A stretch of 64,000 bases of DNA from Molossus alvarezi. Lineage: Eukaryota > Chordata > Mammalia > Chiroptera > Molossidae. Shown in pieces: positions 57,508 through 64,000 of this stretch. The number at the start of each line of letters is the position of its first letter. Position 1 is the first letter of the stretch. The notes beneath the pieces were generated by a model. The model saw nothing but the letters and a program-made list of their open reading frames with translations. It searched no databases and was not told the DNA's origin. The position numbers and the translations under genes are program-made. The stretch lies in the NCBI GenBank assembly GCA_037176705.1, contig CM073896.1:20968708-21032707 (forward strand). The letters run 5' to 3'.

Positions 57508-57524
57508 AAGAAATAAGGATCTCT

Positions 57525-57759
57525 GGCAAATGGCTAACAAAAGAAACAGACTATAAGAACAGATACAGAGATAGCCCAGCTGTTGAAATAGGGACATTAA
57601 AATTATATTTACACACACACACACACATACATGCATACCACATGCATGAACATATGAGGGAACGTTGGCCCAAAGTTACACAGGATGTAAATGAAAATTC
57701 TAGGAAATAAAAACCAGAATGAAGAATTTATTTGATAGGTTAAGACCAAACTTTATGTT
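57525..57759. other. Spacer with a short CA tract
   Basis: ACACACACACACACACA near 57611-57628; otherwise unassigned. Confidence 0.5.
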
Positions 57760-58965
57760 AAATAATTAAATGGGAAAATAATATAGTTGTATTGTAATTC
57801 CCATAAATGGTGATAGAACAACTGGCTATGTAAAAGAATGAAGTTGGATGCTCATTTCACAATATATACCAAACATGCAAAATAGATCAACGACCTAAAT
57901 GTAAGAGCTACAGTTATAAAACACTTAGAAAAAAGCATTTAGTATGTTTTTGTACTTTGTGGTTAAGCAAAGCCTTTATAGATACAACACAAAAAGAGGA
58001 AGAAAGAAAAAAAAAAAGATAAAGTAGATTTCATCAAAATTAAAAATGGATACTATCAAGAAAATTAAAACATCACCCAAAGAACAGAAGAAAATATTTG
58101 CAAAATATATATCTAATAAAAAACATTGTGTCTAGAACACATAAAGGATTCTTACAACTCAATCATAAAAAGACAAGAAACACAATTAAAATTTTGCAAA
58201 GAATATTCATGTACCTTTCTTCAGAGAAGTGTATAGTAATCACATAAAAAGATATTGAATAGCTTAGCCATTGAAAAAATGAAATATAAACCACAGTGAG
58301 ATATAACTTCACCATGTCTAGGATGACCACACTAAGAGAGACAGTAAAAAGTGTTAAGAAGGAAAATTTGAACCTCATACGTTAATACTAGGAATCAAAT
58401 GGTGCACCCATTTTGGAAAAATTTTTTGGAAGTTCATCAAAATGTTAAACAGAGAGTTACCATATGACCCAACATTTTGACACTCAGGTATCTTTCTAAG
58501 AAAAATGAAAACATATGAGCACACAAAAACTTGTACATGAAAGTTCATACCAGTATTATTTATAACAAAGTGGGAACAATTACTGATAAAGTGGTATATT
58601 GCTCCAATGGAATATTAGTCACCAAATTAAAATAAATAAATAAAATGAAGTACTGATAAATGCTATACAAATGGATGAATCTTGACACATGAAGCTAATT
58701 GAAAGAAGCCAGCCCAAAAAGAACACACACGTGATAAATCCCTTTATATGAAAAATATAAGAAAAATATATAAGTTTACTCAATAGGGTTGGGAGATAGA
58801 TGGGTAATGAGGATTAGCTGCCAATGGGTACAGGTCTACTTTGAAGGTGGATGGTTGCTCAACTCTGAATATACTGAATATATACTGAAAACCACTGAAG
58901 TGTACACTTTCATATAACTAGTTGTATGGTTTGTGGATTTTCTCTCAATAAAGCTGTTAAGAAGG
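57760..58965 (+). mobile_element. L1M ORF2 3' part and 3' UTR
   Basis: Sense L1M in order: AACATGCAAAATAGATCAAC, TTCATCAAAATTAAAAATGG, GAGTTACCATATGACCCAAC, CAAATGGATGAATCTTGACA, TGGGTAATGAGGATTAGC and the end CTCTCAATAAAGCTGTTAAG. Old and frame-broken. The left limit may lie further upstream. Confidence 0.85.
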
Positions 58966-59483
58966 GTTGGGGGAGGGGAGAAGAGACCAGACCTGGTTCA
59001 GACAGGAAAGGGTTAAGAAATGTGATATCAATAGGAATTATAATGATAGCACCTATCTCACCGGTATTATCATGATTAAAAATATATAGGAATTATACCA
59101 CACTGATATATAATTTGTATCCCATAGAAGAAAGAATATAGACCTAAAAGATTGAAGAGATATTTGAAAGTAATTGTATTAGTTTGCTCACTATTTATAT
59201 TCTCCTTTTATTCACTTACTTTCTATAATTAAAACTATAGGATTAAAATTTATATTTTCATGGAAAGTGTTGTATTTCTATATTTTATATTCCTTTAATC
59301 TATTGTCGTGTTCTGATTACCTATTTTCTGATGCCTATACTTTACCTGTAACTCTGAATCTTTATATGTGCAACCAACAATCATTTCCACAAACTTAATA
59401 GTTATAACTTCTTATTGATTTTGAAATAATTGGAAATACTCAGTCTTGGAAATGCTTTCAAAGACTATGTTCCGACTTGTTTT
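58966..59483. other. Unassigned AT-rich DNA
   Basis: Nothing recognised. Confidence 0.5.
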
Positions 59484-59687
59484 TTAATCCTCATTCGAGG
59501 ACATTTTCTTATTGAATTTTAGAGAGAGAAGAAGAGAGAGAGAGAAACATTGATCAATTGCCTCCCATGCATACCCCGACTGGAGATTGAAACTGAAACC
59601 TTGGTGTGTTCCCTGACCAGGGATTGAACTTGCAGCCTTTTGATGTACTGGCTGCTGCTCCAGCTAACAGCCATCCAGCCAGGGCGG
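59484..59687 (-). mobile_element. VES SINE (diverged)
   Basis: Antisense copy with AATCCTCATTCGAGGACATT, GAGAGAGAGAAACATTGATC, TGACCAGGGATTGAACTTGC and the head GCCCTGGCTGGATGGCTGTT. It is shorter in the middle than neighbouring copies. Confidence 0.85.
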
Positions 59688-60017
59688 ACTTCTTCTTAGA
59701 GGCATCATGCGAGACTCTTTAGCAGGGTCCCTGCTTCAGCACAACTTTCCCACTTGCCCCTGTCAAAGCACCACTGTGCCTTTACATGCAGGAGCACAAC
59801 CAGCTGTAGGAACATTTTCATGACCATGGATATCAAGTAACTCCTTAGATGGATCTGACTTTTAATCTATTCTGAATTATCCCATTGATTTAAATTATAC
59901 TCATTTACTCCAGTTAAATTGATATTATAACAAGAGGCATTTTCAGAACTGCAAGGCTACATTGTTACAGCATTAGTAAAATTTAAAGATTGTAAATGTA
60001 GAGTGTGTCAGGGTATA
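59688..60017. other. Unassigned spacer
   Basis: Nothing recognised. Confidence 0.45.
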
Positions 60018-60031
60018 GAATTTCAGATTTA

Positions 60032-60276
60032 GCCCTGGCCAGTTTGGCTCAGCAGTTAGAGCGCTGGCCTGCGGTCTGGAGAGACCCAGTTCGGTTCCCG
60101 CTAAGGGCACATACCCCAGTTGCAATTTGTCCCTGGCCCTGGCTGGGTTGTGCGGGTGGCAACCACTCGATGTGTCCCTTTCACGGCGATGTTTCTCTCT
60201 CTCTCTTTCTTCCTCCCACTCTATCTGAACAAAATATCAAAAAATGTCCTCAGGTGAGAATAAAAAAAAAAAAAAA
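60032..60276 (+). mobile_element. VES SINE (group A), young, 14-bp repeats
   Basis: Head GCCCTGGCCAGTTTGGCTCAG, B box AGTTCGGTTCCCGCTAAGGG, the end GTCCTCAGGTGAGAATAAAAA. The duplicated target GAATTTCAGATTTA (60018-60031) recurs as GAATTTCATATTTA (60277-60290). Confidence 0.95.
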
Positions 60277-60290
60277 GAATTTCATATTTA

Positions 60291-60903
60291 ATCAAAGCCT
60301 TTGCCACATGATTTTGTGTCAAAAGAGTCAAGGAACAGACATACTGAACAGCATGAACTTCAGAGCAGAAGTTTCCCAGAGGAGGGGAATATGAAAGAAA
60401 CAGAGCAGTAGTTAGATAGGCTGAGACACAGATAAACATAGTTTTCAAAATTATTATAATTAAGTAAATCTGCATGTGTAGGGATCTCCATTTGGGGAAT
60501 AAGCTTGCAACCTGCAACATCTCTATCTCGATGCCCTCATGCAATCTGTTCTTAAAGTTCTGGGAAACAGCCAATATGTTTGCCCTGTCAATTAATAAAG
60601 TAGATATTTATAAAATCGTGCAATCACAAATGACTTTAACAATGAACTTAGTCACCTAGTTTTACAGAATAGGAAGCCATGGTAATGGAATGGATTTTTA
60701 AAGGAAACGCTTACACACATATGTGCATGTGCACAAGTATATTTCTTAAACTGAAATCATAAAACTTATTTTAGTCACAACCACATTATGATATGGATCT
60801 TCAAAAAAATTTTTTTTTTTGTTTTCACCAATAGAGAAGAATTGCACTGACACACAATTCACAATTCTGTACAATTTTCTTTATCTTTATAAAATGATGT
60901 AAT

Positions 60904-60955
<52 letters not shown>

Positions 60956-61694
60956 AAGACAGCACAATATAGTAAAAAATTCATTAGAGTTTAGAGCTCT
61001 TTACAGTCCTGTGCACCGGCATGGAAATGTACATCAGGAGAAAAACCCAGCCTTTCAATGTAATGCAAAGCAACACACAAAGTTTTATAAAAGTCATTTC
61101 ATTACAGTTACAGTTTTTAATCAAACAATATACAGAGCGATTTTAAGTTTAGTTGAAACATCCACTATTTTATTTTAATTCTGGTTTTGATCAGCTCATA
61201 GAATTGCCAGATTCTAATTAAATGGCAACCCCTAAAAGTAGGAAATGCTCATTAATTTTTGCATGAACATAAAAATGGTTCAAAGCTTTAATGCTGACTT
61301 TGATCTAAGCAATTTTTTAATGTCCTAATAAAAACCCATAAAAAAGAATGAGCTTAGAAATGGTGTGCTAAAAGGAATATGTGTCACATACATCATTGCA
61401 CTTGAGATTATTTCTTATATGAAACTGCTACATGTCTGTTTATTTGCATTATATAAGGCAAAATAAGCAAAACATATTTTAATTGGTATAAAATTATTTT
61501 TACACATATGAGAATACAACAAATATTCTAGATTACAAAGTAGCATTTATATAAAATAAAATGGGATCATTTATTGGAAAATTTAGTTTAAATAAAATCA
61601 ATATGAAATGTACAGAAATATATTATGAATCTGGTGCTAAAATATGTTTAAATGTTTAATAATTAACTTATCATTTCATTAAATTAAAAAAAAA
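60291..61694. other. Repeat-poor stretch; possible conserved non-coding DNA
   Basis: Apart from the TA tract (60903-60952), no transposon is recognised. 60960-61680 is AT-rich but not low-complexity and holds TTCTAATTAAATGG (homeodomain-like) and TTATTTGCATTA (octamer-like). Conservation cannot be judged from one sequence. Confidence 0.35.
60903..60952. repeat. (TA)n microsatellite
   Basis: An almost perfect TA array of about 50 bases, interrupted once by ACAT. Confidence 0.97.
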
Positions 61695-61707
61695 ATTACT
61701 ATTACTG

Positions 61708-61913
61708 CCTGGCCAGTGTGACTCAGTGGATTAAATATCATCCTATGGATTGAGAGGTCCTGGTTCGATTCCCAGTCAGGGCACATGCCCGTGTTGTGAG
61801 CTCAGTCCCCAGTAGAGAATGTGCAGGAGGAAGCCAACCAATGTTTCTAACTCACATGGATTTTTTTTCTCTCTCTCTGTCTAAAAAATTAATAAAAATC
61901 ATATTTTAAAAAT
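61708..61913 (+). mobile_element. VES SINE (group B) with perfect 13-bp repeats
   Basis: Head CCTGGCCAGTGTGACTCAG, B box TGGTTCGATTCCCAGTCAGG, CCCCAGTAGAGAATGTGCAGG, and the end AATTAATAAAAATCATATTT. The duplication ATTACTATTACTG lies at 61695-61707 and 61914-61926. Confidence 0.95.
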
Positions 61914-61926
61914 ATTACTATTACTG

Positions 61927-62325
61927 ATTTAAAACATCACTTCTAAATAAACTATGAAGTTCAATAAATACACAGAAGTAAAATAAAAAAAGTGTTGCTT
62001 AGCGATAAACTTAGATTCTATAAAACATTTTATCTGAAATAAATGGTTTAGAATTTTGTACTTTATGTACCAGCAAATTATCAATTAGGAGAAGTAAAAT
62101 AGGTCTCTCATTTTCAAATTTATTTTTTCTTATTATGTAATATAATGTGGCTTGGCTTTGCAATTTAAAAACAGGTTAAATTGGATATATAACCTAGTGG
62201 TTAGGAGTTATAAAAGAAGTATATGGTGTGGGGTGGGAGAATCTGAATTTCTTTGAAATGTATTCTGACCTGTCCAGAGGGAGATATTTTTAATAGAAAC
62301 ATCAAGCTTTCAAATTTAGATAGAT
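61927..62325. other. Unassigned AT-rich DNA
   Basis: Nothing recognised. Confidence 0.5.
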
Positions 62326-62436
62326 TTTTTTTTTTTTTTTTTTTTTAGAGTGAGAGAGAGAAACAGGGAATTCAACCAGGACCTCTCAGTCCATGGGTCG
62401 AAGTTCAATCTAAGCCACACGAACTGTGCTGGCTGT
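62326..62436 (-). mobile_element. VES SINE, shortened copy
   Basis: A T-run, GAGTGAGAGAGAGAAACAGG, a B-box-like GAATTCAACCAGGACCTC and AGCCACACGAACTGTGCTGG. It lacks the middle of the element and directly adjoins the next antisense VES. Confidence 0.7.
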
Positions 62437-62687
62437 TTTTTGTTTTTTTTTTAATACTCACCAGAGGATATCTTTCCATCTATCTTCAAATAGAATGGGA
62501 GGGAGGGAGGGAGAGAGAGAGAAACATTGATGTGAGAGAGACACATCAATAGATTGTCTCCTGCACAACCCCAACCAAGGCCAGGGACCAAACTGAAACC
62601 AAAGTAGGTGCCCCTGACCGGAATTGAACCCGTGACTCTTTGGTTGGAGGGCCCACGCTCTACCCACTGAGACAAACTGACTAGGGT
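62437..62687 (-). mobile_element. VES SINE (group A)
   Basis: Antisense VES with AATACTCACCAGAGGATATC, GGGAGGGAGGGAGGGAGAGA, a B-box region (CGGAATTGAACCCGTGAC) and the head ACCCTAGTCAGTTTGTCTC on the minus strand. Together with the preceding piece it is flanked by TTAGAT-containing sequence. Confidence 0.92.
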
Positions 62688-62911
62688 TAGATTTTTAATT
62701 GAACATTAACATAGAACAAAAGAGTATATAAATAAATGATTTAAAATTTTAAAATTATTCACCAAACCTTACTTATTACATTTTATTAGAATGAAGATAT
62801 AATGAAGAGCATAATATTTGAAGCAGAATCACTTGAAGTAAAAGCTTCGTGCCAACTACTGCCTCATAGATGAGATATAACTTTGTTGATTAAAGAGACA
62901 ATAGAAAGCTT

Positions 62912-63125
62912 GACCCTGCCTGGATAGCTCAGTTGGGTAGTTTATCATCCTGACAAACCAAGGTTTCAGGTTCCATCCCTGGTCAGGGCATATGCAAGAA
63001 TCAATCATGAACGCTTATATATAAGTGGAACAACAAATTGATGTTTCTCTAACTCTCTCACTCTCTCTCTCTCCCCCTCCCTCTCCCCCCTTCCTCCTTT
63101 TCTCTCAAATAAAACATAAATTAAG
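62912..63125 (+). mobile_element. VES SINE, group C (second copy)
   Basis: Head GACCCTGCCTGGATAGCTCAG, B box CAGGTTCCATCCCTGGTCAG, then AATCAATCATGAACGCTTATATATAAGTGGAACAACAAATTG and a CT/C-rich run. It has the same middle as the copy at 43358, distinct from groups A and B. Confidence 0.88.
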
Positions 63126-63639
63126 AGACAATAGAAAAGTTAATGTGACTGTTGGTTCTGACTTGTGACAGGAAGGCATTGTGGATAAGGTATGATACTG
63201 AGGTGGTACCGAGATGAGGATCAGAAGCAGAGGGAGGAGGAAGTACATTCACGTGATGGAGAGAATGCTGAGCAATGGCTAGAATGGGATGAAAGTGTCT
63301 GGATGTGATCTGTTATCAAGGAGGAAAGAGGAATGGCAGGAGAGGAGTGGGCTTTTAAGACTGGTGTGCTGCTTCTGTGGCTATTTTAGGGTGTAGGATA
63401 AGACAGAAATTATAGACAATAATTAGTATACAATTTCCCATCCAAATATAAAGTAACACAACCAAAGACTGTGGTCTTGATAGGGGTGTGGAGTGGGGGA
63501 AGAGGGTAATTTATTGAATAAATCTAGTTGACAAATCTTTCAAAAAAAAAAAAGGAAGTTGACTAGTTTAGTAACACACTAGGTGATGGAGAAAAGGAAA
63601 CTGAAAATGTCTGATATTCCTACTTGAAGAGAGAGTAGT
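63126..63639. other. Unassigned stretch
   Basis: Purine-rich 63200-63330 (AGAAGCAGAGGGAGGAGGAA), possibly an ancient repeat, but not assignable. Confidence 0.4.
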
Positions 63640-63808
63640 ATCTGACTAATCTTCTGCCATCTTATATTTGTCCCCATTACCATTTACTAACCCCCTACCT
63701 CTGGTCACCACCATACTGTTCTATGATTTAACTTCGTGTAGTGGGTACAGAATGCAATATAAAATGATGTATCATAGACTTGCACACTTGAAACCTATAA
63801 TTTTTGAA
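63640..63808 (+). mobile_element. Very short 5'-inverted L1 3' UTR
   Basis: 63640-63728 is antisense 3' UTR (CTACCTCTGGTCACCACCAT, ATACTGTTCTATG). It is followed by sense 3' UTR (GATTTAACTTCGTGTAGTGG, CAGAATGCAATATAAAATGA, GCACACTTGAAACCTATAAT). The two parts are adjacent in L1, which fits twin priming, here of only about 170 bp. Confidence 0.7.
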
Positions 63809-63859
63809 AGGAGAAAGTCCATAGTTCAAGGTGCAATCTCAGATGGTGAAGAAAAATTA

Positions 63860-63943
63860 GCCAAGCAGAGTGGCTCAGTGGATTGAACATGATCCCATGG
63901 ACTGAGAGGTCCCAGTTCGATTCATGGTCAAGGTACATGCCTG
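63860..63943 (+). mobile_element. VES SINE (group B), 3'-truncated
   Basis: Head AGCCAAGCAGAGTGGCTCAG, ATCCCATGGACTGAGAGGTC and a B box (CAGTTCGATTCATGGTC) are present. The element stops after GGTACATGCC, before the CT-rich half. Confidence 0.85.
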
Positions 63944-64000
63944 GATACTTTTGCCAAATAAATAATTTTTAGCTGGCTTTTTTGTTGTTGTTGTTGTTGC

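Overview
This is repeat-dominated mammalian DNA with no host protein-coding exon or functional RNA gene that I can support. The organism is almost certainly a bat. About 26 copies of a tRNA-derived SINE of the VES type (body starting GCCCTGGCCGGTTTGGCTCAG, internal pol III A and B boxes, CT-rich 3' half, tail around CCTCAGGTGAGGATAAAA or AATCAATAAAAACATATTT) are spread over both strands, and VES is known from yangochiropteran bats. L1, ERV-L/MaLR, MIR, Tigger and hAT relics are those of an ordinary placental genome. I see no HeliBat-type Helitron, which weakly argues against a Myotis-like vespertilionid, but one window cannot settle the family.

Layout. 1-9 kb: MaLR scraps, a VES with direct repeats, an L1 3' end split by an unknown 0.5-kb segment, a mariner-type MITE, a 5'-inverted L1, an MST-like LTR and old L1M pieces. 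9-14 kb: VES, antisense L1 3' ends and a nested block (10.2-12.0 kb) in which a hAT-type transposon carries an L1 and a Tigger-type transposon, the latter itself cut by another L1; then an LTR relic split by a VES. 15-24 kb: a stack of mostly antisense L1s, ending with a young truncated L1 (22.3-23.75 kb) whose ORF2 C-terminal frame is still open. 24-28 kb: decayed ERV-L pol (reverse transcriptase and dUTPase remnants) with a VES inside, then a hAT relic. 28-34 kb: low-repeat AT-rich DNA with a few L1M pieces. 34.06-40.67 kb: a full-length but dead L1 (5' UTR, ORF1, ORF2, 3' UTR) with direct repeats and a probable 3' transduction. 41-64 kb: the most VES-rich part (19 of about 26 copies), with more L1M, three 5'-inverted L1s, MIRs, a MaLR LTR, a second MITE of the same mariner family and a 37-nt Y4-RNA-derived insertion with 17-bp direct repeats.

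No genes act together here. The mechanistic theme is L1-driven target-primed insertion: the VES copies, the twin-primed (5'-inverted) L1s and the transduction all carry its signatures, and the tailless Y4 piece is probably a variant of it. All assignments rest on recognition of sequence by eye; family names below the superfamily level and exact repeat borders are approximate.
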